From the NCBI RefSeq assembly GCF_001638985.1, contig NW_017265135.1:1603223-1667222 (forward strand): a stretch of 64,000 nt of DNA, in the 5' to 3' direction. Positions 33,968 through 48,064 of this stretch are shown in pieces (the stretch's first letter is position 1; each line of letters starts with the position of its first letter). The position numbers were made by a program, and so were the translations under genes. Source of the DNA: Phycomyces blakesleeanus NRRL 1555(-) (lineage: Eukaryota; Mucoromycota; Mucoromycetes; Mucorales; Phycomycetaceae). The notes under the pieces were generated by a model. That model did no database searches. It was given only the letters and a program-made list of their open reading frames with translations, and was not told the origin of the DNA.

Positions 33968-35369
33968 CTATTCTGGGGATGGAGTAAATGGTTTAGAGGC
34001 AGCCAGTAGGATTCGTTTGGTATCTTCTTCTAGCTTCTTACGCAAGGCATCTTTCTTATCACTCAAATGTTGTAATGCTGTTCGGTTAGACTCCAAAGCC
34101 TCCAGTAGCAAAAGGTGTTCCTTATTCACAAATCCCAGCATCCACCCATATCCATTCATTAAACCTTGCTGTGAACCAGGTCTATAAATTAGGGCATCAG
34201 TCGAACTGACCCAAGGGCAGTTAGGACGATGCTCTTTAATCACGTCAAACTGATCGGATTTGTTTTCTTGCGACAGAGAGTAACGTTGGAAGCACGAATC
34301 ACATTGAAGGTAGGGTACTTCTGTACTCTTGAGTTTCCAACCATAAAGAGGAAGAGTGTAGGCAGTGATTAACGATGAATCGGTGACAATTGCCATTGCC
34401 TCATCTTTGTTATGCTCGTAGTGCTGGGCAACTTGATTGACTGCTCGTCGTTGGTATTTATCCTGCAAATAGCGCGTACATACACATATTATTCATGAAT
34501 AAGCTATTCTTTCTATAGTCTATTTTTTTTCTTTACCAATGGATCAACAATATTTGGCAAAATATGTTGTTGACTGTAGAGTAGCTTTCCTTGAGTACAC
34601 ACAAGTTCTAATGCTTCCTTGTAAGTACTTATTGGAAAGCTATTCACATAATCTACACATTAAACAGTTGACCACGAGTTTGTTATTATTTCGTTTCCAT
34701 GGGGTTTATCCATTCCTTAAAAAAAGTACCATTGCACTGTGAAAATTCCCAGAAACACCCTTCTTTATGATACGCCTTTAGACCTTCCTCATAGATGGTA
34801 ATAATCTTATTGACTATTTCAAAAAATTAAGCAAACATTAGCATAAATTACAGAAAGTATAGCAATCCAATATGTATGAAGATATTTACTTTGCGGATTA
34901 GATGGATCATGAGGCGATAGATCAATAACAGCCAGAGTTCCTTTACAGTCTTTGCATGATAATAGGCCAACATCATTATCTAGGGACTCGACTGTCTTTT
35001 CGTAATACCACCCATTCTTAGCACAAGCTACGGCTGATACTGGTCTTCGAGAATAAATGTATATCCCTGGGTATGTTTTGAGTCGTCCAAGGAATTCATT
35101 GCGATCGTAGATGCGGTTGACATCAGAAGGAGAAAGCTTTACACGTTTGTGCCTTTGGCAAAATACGATTTAAATATTTTGTTGTTTATGCAACGATTGT
35201 AATGTTCTTACACATCTTCATCCTCGTCAGGTAATTTACGTTTAATTCCATTGAGTGGTGGTAACAGATTGAGTTCTTTGCGAACCTTTGACATTAATTC
35301 CAAAATTTCGTTGGCAATTTCGAGAGCATTGTTAGTGGGTGTGGTGGTGGTGGTTGTAATGTTGATCAT
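33968..35369 (-). CDS. C3HC zinc-finger protein (NIPA/ZC3HC1-Rsm1 family)
   Basis: Five exons: 35369-35212, 35152-34890, 34813-34730, 34652-34537, 34462-33968; 371 residues. The first zinc module reads LLSCKDCKGTLAVIDL then YHKEGCFWEFSQCNDYV (C-x2-C...H-x3-C). A second follows in the last exon: LQCDSCFQRYSL then EHRPNCPWVS. This tandem arrangement is that of ZC3HC1/NIPA and fission yeast Rsm1, nuclear proteins linked to nuclear pore baskets and mRNA export. The N-terminus has a Thr run (NITTTTTTPTN) and a basic NIKRKLP-like patch (GIKRKLPDEDED). The C-terminus is a charged helix (LSDKKDALRKKLEEDTKRIL), probably coiled coil. Confidence 0.87.
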
Positions 35370-36093
35370 TAGAATAGAAAAGGAAAGTCAATACTTTAAA
35401 TTTTAATTTTTCCATAAATTTAATTTATATCCCTTCTTTACCTACACTATTTTTTTTATTATAAAATCTCTTACTATTGTTCTTCTTTATTAGATATATT
35501 CTCTAAATCTCTCTCTCTCTCTATATATATATATATACATGTCTATATGTCTATACATACGTATTTATATATCTATGTACTTGTTAATTTATGTAAAAAC
35601 TAACAAACAGCTCAAAACAGTTTGGTAGAAATATTGCCAAGGCATGCCTTCCTAGAAACGATATCTTAAAGTGACAGTCCTGCACAAAGCATATTTTAAG
35701 AACAAGCCTTGTTTCTGAGTTGCTTAACAGCAAAAAAAAATACTTGCATATGCATTTAATCAAATACATATAGTACTTTGCAGTAGGCTGCTCACTAAAG
35801 TTTCCCATCATATGAAGAAATAGGTATATACGAAAGGCTTCCCATTAATGAGAGAAAATAAAAATATTTTCGAATAGATATATTTTAAAACCACGACATT
35901 ACTTTCTTGAATGGTTGTAGAGAAATCAACAAAAATAAATGGTGTAACAAGCTCAAGACAGAACTATTCTCAAGTTTACCACTCAAATAACAGCTATTTT
36001 CATCCCAATATTTATCTTATTTTCTTTCTTTCTTTTACTCTTACTCTACTATATACAAAAACTGCTTAATAAAAATAGATATTGCTATTGAAC
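35370..36093. other. intergenic spacer with (CT)n/(AT)n runs
   Basis: Contains CTCTCTCTCTCTATATATAT at about 35510-35536. No gene was seen. It is the shared upstream region of two divergent genes. Confidence 0.6.
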
Positions 36094-37388
36094 ATGACCA
36101 CCAAGGCGATCCCTAGTGATCTTCCTACTTTGGATGATGTCCTGAATCGTCGGACTCTCCCGCCTGTATGTCTATATAATTTTTACATAGTAATGCGAGA
36201 CCGTCTCCACATGGAAGAAATACTCGATTTTTATCTCGACGTCAAACACCATGAATTACTTTGGAAACGTTATATAAAATCTCTCCAACGATCCGGATTT
36301 GTGACGGAAGAAGATCTTGCGGAAGGCTACCAGTCAAATCGTCTGTTGAGTCGACTCTCGCATACCAGCTCAATGGACGAAAAACGTCCCGGTTTGTCCC
36401 ATTTGTCATCACCCACTACAAGACCACATCATCTTCAGCCACCTCGGTCTATGGACCTGGGTGAACGGTCCGGTAATAGTATACGCATCTCTCAATCTTC
36501 GGGACTATCAAACATACCTGTCATTCGTCCACCTATTATTGACCCTTCTATTACGGTCACACCCCGACAGCCAGTTGATGAAGAAGCAGCAGGAGTTTTG
36601 ACAACCGAAAGTATGGTTTCCGGTAATCCATCCGTTTTACCCCCAAACAGACAGGATCTAGCCAATTCTGCCCAAAGAATATTGCTAAAATACATCGTTC
36701 CATCTGCACAAAAGGAATTGGTCCAGCTGCCGCCGCCTATACGTCAGGCTATCCGTGATGCATTACAAGGCCCTGAACCACGCGATGACCCGTTGGTTTA
36801 TGCTGATGCCAAACAGTATGCGTTTGAGGCTATGCAGAGACAAGCATACCCAAAATTCTTACGTCTCAAGGTTTGGGGAAATGTTACTCTTTGGCAGCAA
36901 CTTGGTCGACTGGCAATCGGCTTGCTCGGCTTATTGGCAGGATTTGCAACTTCGCTTAGTTTGATTTTCCTTGGCTATCCACAATGGCATTCCCGCTTCG
37001 GGGTAAGTTATTTTTGTACTGTTTTCTTCTTAGTTTATGAAAACTTATACTGTTATCTATTTAGGCATTGGTTCCGTTTTGGGTTGGCATATACAACGTC
37101 TTTGTGTTCCTTACAGGCCTGGACCCACTATGGGTACTTCTGTTTAATATCAGGCAAGTTTATAACCATAATAGCCATACAAGATATTGATACTAGAGAC
37201 GCTCACTTTCACGGAAATCTTTATTCTTTATATATAGTGAGACCGTTACTTTCCGGTTCAACAAGATCGCCCAACCGCGCGTCAAAGAAATTTTATGGTC
37301 CCGATCTATTTGGCTATTAATTGCCAGTATTGTGGTATCTATGGTCATTACCATTATCTTTAGTGCTATACCTCCCCGAAGGCTTTAA
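36094..37388 (+). CDS. RAX1: Rax1-like RGS-domain membrane protein
   Basis: Three exons: 36094-37002, 37065-37153, 37238-37388; 382 residues. An N-terminal RGS-like domain starts LPTLDDVLNRRTLPPVCLYN and FYIVMRDRLHMEEILDFYLD. It is interrupted by a Ser/Pro-rich linker and resumes at ANSAQRILLKYIVPSAQKEL with RQAYPKFLRLKVW. Four hydrophobic segments follow (QLGRLAIGLLGLLAGFATSL, ALVPFWVGIYNVFVFLTGL, one within PLWVLLFNI, IWLLIASIVVSMVITIIFSA). This layout is that of yeast Rax1, which marks bipolar bud sites and associates with Rax2. The second intron uses a GC donor (AG|GCAAGT at 37154); no GT alternative keeps the frame. The first ATG of the frame is 36094. Confidence 0.87.
37154..37237 (+). 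other. GC-AG intron of the Rax1-like gene
   Basis: Donor AG|GCAAGT and acceptor TATATAG. Splicing gives the smooth join LLFNISETVTFRFNK; reading through reaches a stop after a run of unrelated residues. Confidence 0.75.
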
Positions 37389-38164
37389 GGATATATCTTC
37401 CATTAAAGTCATTCACGATCTCCCTTTTACCCTACCTCCTTATGCTGTCTCCTTTTACGTTTTTATCAGTAGTTAATACCAAACCCACATCATATATAAT
37501 TTATAAATTCACGCGTATCCTCAAGTGGAAATCATGTAGTTGTCCTACACCAACCTCCTTTTATAAAATATCAAAATGCTCTACTATGTACTTTCTAAGA
37601 AGTCTCTATAGCAAGACTTATCTATTTGTAGCAATGAATAGACATTAGTAAACGCTTGGGGATTTGTATTATTCAAAAATGACAGTAAATACTAAAAATC
37701 TGGTACCGCACAGGTGGTTCTAATGGTAATGATTTAATATATATATACAGTGATTTCAATAAGCAATATTGGCCAATAAAAAATCATTTGGCACTTTCAG
37801 AAATGAAATCGAATTTTAAAAAACCAAAATGTACTCATGGAGTGGGATAATGACACGGTGGATTCCATCCATCAGTTCTTTTTTGTGTCTCTTTTAGCAG
37901 TGAATCTAAAATTTATTACACAGCTGTAGAGATGAAATTAAATAGTTAAATAGCTCTTTAATAAAACTGTCTTTCTATCCGTATTTATTTTCTTGTTACT
38001 GAGTTGGACATTTTCAACACGTAGCCAACCCACCATATATCAAACGCCTTAAAAGACGACATAAATAAAACAAGAAAACATAATAATCATAAGAGTATAT
38101 TCAGGCAAATATTTTATTTATAAGTTTGTACCTAATAAAGGCATAAATACAAGGAATGGAGTTT
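37389..38164. other. intergenic spacer
   Basis: No gene seen; AT-rich. Confidence 0.5.
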
Positions 38165-38420
38165 TGGGGACGAAGGCTTAGAGAAGGACTTGGTGATGTT
38201 AAGTGAGAGAAAGTTAGTAGCTCAGGAGTTTTTAGGAAACGTATAGTCATTTGGTGCCACACGTTCTGTTTTTCCGGGCAGGATTAGAAGAAATGTTCAT
38301 CGTCTTCGATTTCGCCACACAAGAAACAGTTGGGATCTTCTATATCCTCAATATTATGACTGAAAAGCCTTAGACGGCTAGGAATATTTCTATGAAGTAG
38401 TCCCTACCAGACTGTTCTCG
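38165..38420 (-). pseudogene. LINE reverse-transcriptase 3' fragment (zinc-binding end)
   Basis: On the minus strand one frame reads VW, stop (TAG), GLLHRNIPSRLRLFSHNIED, then PNCFLCGEIEDDEHFF, stop (TAA), SCPEKQNVWHQM. The C-x2-C...H-x4-C pattern after a GLLHRNIPSRL-type segment is the zinc-binding region found at the end of non-LTR reverse transcriptases. Two nonsense codons interrupt conserved positions, and no polymerase domain is left, so it is dead. Confidence 0.65.
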
Positions 38421-38988
38421 CTGTTTATGACTGAGCAGTAAAATTGACGGATGATTTTTGGAGTAAGCTTCCCAAATCTCGAAGTACCTAGTACTGTTGA
38501 AGATAGAAGTCCAGTGAATTAGCGAGTAGGGGTTGGATGTAAGTGTGCAACTGAGGCAGGCTCTTAGCCCCCTCCCCACTCTTGGTCTTGAAATTGTCGA
38601 AGGACCACTATACAGGACTACAATAAACTTCTATACGTTATTATAAACAGTAAAAAGAGAAACCTGTGGTCGAGCATAACTGTGGGAATTCATATCTCGA
38701 AATAACGTTCCGGGGTTACCTTAAGTCCACATCTATTATTTCCAAAGTAATATGTACGTAGCAATAGTATCATTTAAGCAGGAAGTATTCAATTATTTTT
38801 TGCTATGTAAAACTAGTTTTTTTTTGACGGTTAATGCAGAAAGTATATATTATATATTATTTATTGCTAAAAAATCTAATAGAAAAGTATGTACAATTTT
38901 CCAAGAACTGGATATTTATTATCCAAAAGGTGCAACCAGGCTCCTTTCTTCCTCTAAATGCACATTATATATGTATATGTGTATATAT
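38421..38988. other. spacer, possibly LINE-derived
   Basis: Adjacent to the reverse-transcriptase fragment; no other gene was recognised. Confidence 0.4.
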
Positions 38989-40861
<1,873 letters not shown>

Positions 40862-43800
40862 TTTTATTTTTATTTTTTTGTGGTGGTGAAATAAGAGAAA
40901 GCTCTATATTTTTTGATTTTGTCTTGAGAAGCTCAAGTTATTAAGGACCTCCCTTTTTATGCATTTCCTTTAGATTTCCTAAAGTCAATACTAACCAACG
41001 AAGCATGAAACAATGAAAAAAAAAAACTTTTCTAGTGCATAAGAAGAATTATATGACGAGAGAATATATATATATAAAAAAATAAAGACGATTTTTTTTT
41101 TGGTTTTTTGAAAACCCCCCCACAGATACATACGCCTCTCATGGCGCAGATATCCGATATTATTGTGATTCTCTCCAAGTAAACAAAGACTATATTATGC
41201 TAAAGCTGAAATTGTATACTGCACATGTAACCATTAACTATTAGGGGGCATAATAGGAAAGAAAGACATGAAAATATCCATTGGATGTGTGGCCATATTT
41301 TTTTTTTGATTCTTGCATTTCTCCGAATATCGACTACACTTGATTGATGCGGTATTAGAACAGCTGTGGCAAGGTATTATAATTTCCCTGAATAAATATA
41401 GAACTATACTATGGCATACTTTCTTTTAATGTGACGTACAACAATAGATTCATATGCAATACCATAGATGGTTTGTGCAGAGTATATTGATTCATGTCAA
41501 GAGGTCTTTTGTATCATTGCAGTGATATTCTATAGAGTCAAGATACCGCTTTTAAAAAAAACTATTACAAGAGATAAAAGCAATATGTTTATATATAATT
41601 TTATTTTATTTCTTGTTTCAATCTGTAATTTCTTATATGGTTCATTACCACACCCTTCCTTCTTGTATAATAATGGTTATGATAGTAAATTATTGACCGC
41701 TAATTTTATGGACACTCAGAGCTTAATTAAAATATTAAATCAGTACAATCTACAGAAAATATTCCATTGGTTTCCTGTCTATTTTTTTAAGACTTGTTGA
41801 GTTTCAAGTAGGTAATATTCATCCGAAACTCGTAAGTATACAACGGGTGTTATAGAGCTCATAGCCTGTATAGCAATATTAACAAACTTGAGTAGGATTA
41901 TGTACTTTAAAATTATCGCATATCACATATTTCAATCTCTATAATATATATATATATGCTTATATCCCTTTATTTTCTTGTATTTTATAGCAAATTCTAC
42001 TGTCAAAAGCCTGCTGATAGATATGCTTAATATATATTATGAAAGTATCAAGTTAAAGTACGTAGTATCAACGTAACAAATATTTGAAAATATGGTTGCA
42101 ATCGCTTACAAGTGCATCTTATGCGCATTGTACATGAGTTTAAATCAAGTACGCCTATTTCAGATTATTCTTTAGCAGATCCAGATGTCTGGGCATAAGT
42201 ATATTTCTATGTCAGAAATAAAACAAAGTTAAATAGTCAAATGGGGCTTATTATTCATGTATATATATTTACATATATATATACGATACATTTATACTTC
42301 AACAGAAATATATAAAAGAGATTCCAATATATAAATTAATCTGCATTCACTATAATCACATAGTATTGTCAAGTAAATAAAATGATAAATTCTCATGTAA
42401 TGCATTGTTTTTTGTATGCTCGTGGTTATTCTGCAATTAATGTTGCTATATCTTGGGCGAATATCAATACAAGAAATTACAGCTCTTTTTATGATGAAAT
42501 GAAATAACAGTAGCCAATATTAATCTCACAACGATCTTCAACAGCGCACACTTATTGTAAGCTTCATTAGTCACATAATCTGGTCTGTCCAAGTCTGACA
42601 GCTCATTTGCGTATTAAGTATGTTTTAGTTAATGATTTTTAACTAAAGAGATATCCATTGATTTGGGTTTTATGACTTCCAATTTGTTATACCATGTTAT
42701 CTGTTAAAACACAGACATTTCTACGTATTTAACTAGGCTTTGGAGCCGTGGTTAAGGGTAGCTATTTGGGATGTAATCTGACTGTTCATTCCGTATACTC
42801 GGGTGTAAAATTTTAATAATGTTGGCGTATTAGGATTTGCACCTCCATTTTATACCCTTGCTTTTACCAAGTTTGCAAAAAAAAAAGGTCAGAGTATTAG
42901 TAAATAGAGAATATGCTCTATTTTTTATAGACAGAACTTATTTAAAATGTAGAATTTGAAATCGCAAGGAAATAGACATGCCTTAATATATACTGTGAAT
43001 AAGATACATTAGAGCACCACACTCATTAATAAACCAAACTAAAAAGTATTTATTAACCAAGCCAATCTCATTTGAGTCAAGCTAAGCCAATATACTCTAA
43101 TATGAGATGGTAATCTTTCTTCAAACTAAGAGCCCTTGTAGAGTAATTAGAGTTTAAAAAAAGAAAGAGAGAGGGAGAGAGAAACCCCTTTTTGACGTTT
43201 AAATAATATATCCATGTATTTCTTTGCAGAACGTGAAGGGCTCAGTTCAATAGGGCTTATTTATGGAATATATGACACCAAAAATGGCAATAATACGAGA
43301 GGAACTAATCTGGGAATCTCTCTTATTGGTCGGAAGTTACTGGGCCGCAAAGGGAAATAGTTAAGTTTACTTTCTAGTCAAAAGTTTATTGTTTCAAAAT
43401 AATATTTTCAAGTAAAAAAAATTTGGTATTTACAGCTCAGAGCTTACCAAAGGTCTCACCAGACTTCTATGTACTTGGATTTCAAATTTTAATTTGTGAG
43501 TGCTTTTATATTGAGTGATATCTTGTTGGTGTATGAAACGTTCAATACAATGATAATGTTCCGTTTAGCCTTTAGACTCCTTCTTTCTCTTTCTTTATCA
43601 TCTTAGCCACAATATTTTCTTTTTATATAGTCTTTGTTACTAAAATAAAAATTCACAGATGTGTTAAGTATCATAAGAATTTTTAACAGCGAAGCCTATT
43701 TTTTTTTCTCTGCTTATAAAATGAAGACAGTAGGTTTAATAAAAAGTTCAATTGTAAAGGGTATTAGTATTCGAGGACCAAAAGTTTATACTTGGTTTTT

Positions 43801-44000
43801 TTGGTAATATAGTCAATATAATCTTGGTGTATAGACGTTACTTAATTCGTGCTGTCGAAATTAAGAGTTTCTCGGCAGACAAAGACAGGTATGTAGGACG
43901 TCACGCATGAATTCCCTCACATTATCTTAAATTAATTTCGTTTCATCATTCTCTTCTAGGAATTTCTTGGCTTCTCATTCTATTATACACTTGCTAGCTA
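40862..44000. other. 3.1-kb gene-free spacer
   Basis: AT-rich with AT dinucleotide runs (41067-41081, 41942-41958). A purine-rich tract lies at 43156-43188. No coding region or RNA gene is supported; it includes the upstream regions of two divergent genes. Confidence 0.55.
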
Positions 44001-44566
44001 ATGGCACCTCGTTCTACGTACCCTATCTCCGGTGCCTTTTACTTCCTAGCCCATCCTCAGGTATAAATAACAACAACAATACAAAAGTAAACAAACGTTC
44101 AATTAAATGTGGTACTATGTCCTTTTCTTCTAGCTATGGTCGAAGATGTTTTGTCCGTTCCTCCTGACACTTGCATTTGGCATTGTCTCAATCGTTCTTG
44201 CATTCGTGTATCTATTACCTCTTCAGGCTCATGCTCTCATCAATGCCAATTGTCCTACATGGTTGGCATGGTTGTGCTCCGTTATTTTTGTGCTGCTTGA
44301 ATCTGCCATCATGGATTTGTTGTTTTTTGCAATTGTCATGCCATTCTTCCAAGACGCTCTTTTTGATGCTACATTAATGGCACGTGGAATGTCCCGCATG
44401 TTTGCTACCCGGGTCCCGGTTGACGGTTTCTTATTGTGCTGCCGTGGAATTTCTTCAGGCCTAGCTTTGGTTTGGTTCTTACTCATTAGTCAGGTAAATA
44501 ATAATAGTGAAATAGAAATGTTTTAATAATAAGAAAAAAAACGAATAAGAAAACAGTCAGAGTCTA

Positions 44567-44598
<32 letters not shown>

Positions 44599-45176
44599 TG
44601 CGTTTGTGTTCTGAAGGTTGTTATTATGATTGTTACTGCACCGTTGCATTTGATTCCTGTATTTGGTACTATAATTGCCTGTTATATCAATGGCTGGGTA
44701 ATCAGGTAAACTTAAATTAAAGAAAGATAGATATTTTTATTTATTTATTTATTCTTGCTTACATTTGTATATCTAATAGCTGGGGTCATCGTATTCATTA
44801 TGATCTCGAATTCCGTGGATTCACTGTCTCAGAGTCGCGTAGATATGCTTGGGCCAACAAAAATGATTATTGTCACTTTGGTGCAGTTGCTGGAGCTCTC
44901 GAACTCATTCCTTTCTTCAACCTCATCTTTATGTGGACAAATGTGTGTTCAATGGCACTCTGGGTTGCGGATGAGTATGAGAAGAATGAGGCAGCAATTG
45001 GCAGAGATCAACAGAGATTTGCCCAAGAACAGGGTATCGGGTATCCTTCTGGAGGACCTTCAAGTTATTACCCTCAAGTAGACGCTTACCCTTCCCAGGA
45101 GAGATTTGAACAGAGTCGACTTGTTGAAGAATATCCCGGGTCGTCTAATAAAAAAGGGTATGGATCGCACGTATGA
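44001..45176 (+). CDS. EI24/Rrt8-Lds family membrane protein
   Basis: Four exons: 44001-44060, 44134-44493, 44617-44705, 44780-45176; 301 residues. The start MAPRSTYPISGAFYFLAHPQ and the join HPQLWSKMFCPFLL fit fungal members with a conserved YPI-x-G..YFL..HP N-terminus. Four or more hydrophobic segments follow (for example LTLAFGIVSIVLAFVYLLPL). A conserved late block reads WGHRIHYDLEFRGFTVSESR..YAWANKNDY. Yeast relatives (Rrt8, Lds1, Lds2) are associated with lipid droplets and spore wall. The C-terminal 60 residues are polar and rich in Gln, Tyr and Pro. The specific role is not known from sequence. Confidence 0.82.
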
Positions 45177-46268
45177 AGTTTATTAAAGTAATAAAAATAA
45201 TAATAAAAAAAGGGGGTTGTGAGATTGAATGGAATGGACTTGAATTTTTGAATATTTTTAACTCATTTGAACCTTGTAACGTATGTATATGAATACATGT
45301 ATTATCTTTTTTTTTATTTCTATATAAAAATCTAGTTATCAACCTTCTTAAAAAAATACCCATACCTTTCTCCTTCCTTTATATCAATATCCCTCTCTCT
45401 CTTTTATCTCAATTATTAATTATTTATATATACATAACAAGGAAGTAAAATAAAATAAGTAATTCAATGTATACACCTTGTGTGTGTGTGTGTGGTACCC
45501 TTGTATTCATGCGCTGTTAAACCACCAATAATCAGAATACTTAAATCGGGCACTTCCGAGTTTTCCGTACTTTATTTAGTACTCTTCGTATATGCATATA
45601 TATATATATATAGAAAAAAAAAGTTGATGTGGGTATTATTGTCTTTAACAAATTGCAAGATATGGTTCTTTATTGAAATCAGTAACCATAAAATAGTGAT
45701 TATATGAAATAATCTAAGAAAAAAGTTTTATACACGTTGCTATCAAACTATTCATAGATTGGATAGCATTATGCCTGTAGGATACACGAGAATCGAGAAC
45801 TATCAAAAGGGCGATGATCTTTTACATATGTTTATAAATGTGAGACTGTAAGTCTCTTAAAGATAGGTGATGTCTCGAGATGCCATTCGAGATCATCAAT
45901 TGATTCCAAACCATAAATTTGATAGTGGCTTTTTGCAACCATGGTAACTGTACCTGAAAGGAGCAAAAAGAAAGATCTGTAACCAAGGGGATCTCTATTC
46001 TTTATTTTATTTTATTTTTTTTACTTACTAAAAATAGATCCACCCGTTCCAACCCCTTTTGCTTCCCAAATCAAAGCTCCCTGCTTTCCTTATCCTCTCT
46101 ATTCTCCTCTATTCTTGTCTAGATCAATATTCCTTTTTCTTCTTTTTCTTTTGATTTTGATTTTCTTTCTTGCTTTTTTTTCTTTTCTTTTCTCTTTCCG
46201 TCCTTTCATTAGATACAGGTGCTTTCCTGGCCAATTATACAACCAAGAAGTTTTGATCGCAAAACCTT
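45177..46268. other. intergenic spacer
   Basis: Contains short GT and AT microsatellites (45480-45494, 45598-45613) and a long pyrimidine-rich promoter tract (about 46080-46210) before the tetraspanin gene. No gene was seen. Confidence 0.6.
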
Positions 46269-47632
46269 ATGCCGCAATCCGCAAACCATCTTGCTGCTTA
46301 TCACCAGCAGCCATCGACGTCGAATGGCCACTCGACTGAGCCTAACACTCCATGGGATTCCGTTGAAGACCTTCCAGAGCCCGTCCTGCCATGGATGAAA
46401 TCCGAATCTCGGCAATCTCTTGGAGGTGCGTCGCGTAACTCAGTTGACACTGCCAGCCTTCACGTCGTAAAGAGATATGCGCCGGACCCGAATATCAAAC
46501 GAAAACAGCGCTGGACTCCTCATAAATGGTGGCTTCTGTTCTCTAATACTGCAGTAAGCTGAACTTTAATTTTATTATTTCATCACATTGATCATATTTT
46601 GTTTGACTTGTAGCTGTTCTGCTACGGACTTGGTATCCTCGTACTGGCTCTCTTAACATTCTTCAAATGTAAATATAAGATACTAAAAGCCAGAAAAAAA
46701 TGCTACCCCAGATTTGATATTAATATTTATCCTTGCACCCATAGTCTTCCTCAGAGCCGATGTTTTGATTGTAGGAGAGCGGATTATTTTGAATTGTAAG
46801 GAAATATATATTTATATACATGAGTGCAATTTTTTCTTTCTAAAATTGACATCAATAATTTATTCAAATATGTTTTTCTATTTATAGTGATCACAGCTAC
46901 GGGTGTAATATGCTTGTTTACTTCTTTACTTGGCTATGTTGGAATCATGTTGAATAACCGTGCAGTACTTACATTCTACAATCTCTTACTATGGGTCTGC
47001 TTTGGTCTGATTGCTGCAGTTGGCTACACGGCTTACCGAAAGAACAAGTGGAATATCGAGGTAAAACACTATACACAAAATCATATAGTTTTTTTTTTAA
47101 AAAAAAGAAAATAGCTAAAAAAAAACTCATCCTCAATCTCAACTCTTGTAGGGAAAACTATCATACCAATGGCATTACACTTTAGATTCTGATGGAAGAG
47201 CAAGAATTCAGACCAATGTACGACAAACACACACACACATATATATTATTAGTTTTAATTCTTATTCTTTTCATCATCTAAAATGTTTTGTTCATATAGT
47301 TGCATTGCTGTGGTTACAAGATGTTTTCTGACTTTCACGAACGATCCAACAAATGTTTCCCTCGTACACTTCTTCCTGGTTGCAAATTCAAGTACCAATC
47401 ATTCACCAAAGATGCTTTGACTATCTGCTACATTGTTGCATTTGCCATGGTACCAGTTCATCTATTTGTACTTTTCTCAGGACTTTTGTGCTCCAACCAC
47501 ATCAATCGCAAATTTGGCAAGGGTCTGCCTCCCAAGATCTATCGTTTGGACTACCAGGGTATTGTTGCTGGTACCCCTACAGGAAGTTCGCTTAACGTTC
47601 ATACTGAAGGTCTTCAACAAAGACGTGCTTAA
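46269..47632 (+). CDS. fungal tetraspanin
   Basis: Six exons: 46269-46553, 46614-46668, 46745-46795, 46888-47060, 47152-47217, 47300-47632; 320 residues. A cytosolic Ser/Pro-rich N-terminus of about 85 residues precedes the first membrane helix (LFCYGLGILVLALLTFF). Two further helices follow (LITATGVICLFTSLLGYVGI, TFYNLLLWVCFGLIAAVGYT). The extracellular loop has the LHCCGY motif (CCG) plus later Cys residues (CFPRTLLPGC). The last helix is ICYIVAFAMVPVHLFVLFSG. This is the tetraspanin plan; such proteins organise plasma-membrane domains. The exact class is not determined. Confidence 0.88.
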
Positions 47633-48064
47633 CTTCTCATTAGCTCTTTACATATTTAAGCACCCTTTTAAAAAAAGCAGTACACCACCATCCCTTTCTC
47701 CCATTTACGTTCAAACATTCTTTCAAATAAACATCTTCTATAATCTTTGCATAATTTTTTTTTAAAAAAAAAAGAAATATTAATAACCAATGTGAAATAT
47801 ATGTGTCTGTATATACACTAGTGTCTTTATAGAGCATAACATATTCAAGCCTTAAATGTGGTGTAGATTGCAAAGTAATAAAGGAAAAATAAAATGTAAG
47901 GAAAACTGAAAGGAGCGATGATATAAGTGATTTTTATATAATTTGTTTTTTTTTGGTTTGTTTTGTTTTTTGAACTTTGTGTGTGTGTGTGTGTGTGTGT
48001 GTGATTGAGTGTTTAAGTGGAATTGTGTTTGTGTGAGGTGTGTGGAAAGGGCTTCACCACTTGC
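47633..48064. other. spacer between convergent genes
   Basis: Contains a (GT)n run at about 47978-48002. No gene seen; it holds the 3' ends of two convergent genes. Confidence 0.7.

Noticed and set aside
42721..42810. Possible tRNA-like sequence near TTTGGAGCCGTGGTTAAGGG
   Set aside because: No acceptor stem or anticodon arm could be paired; the T-loop box is absent.
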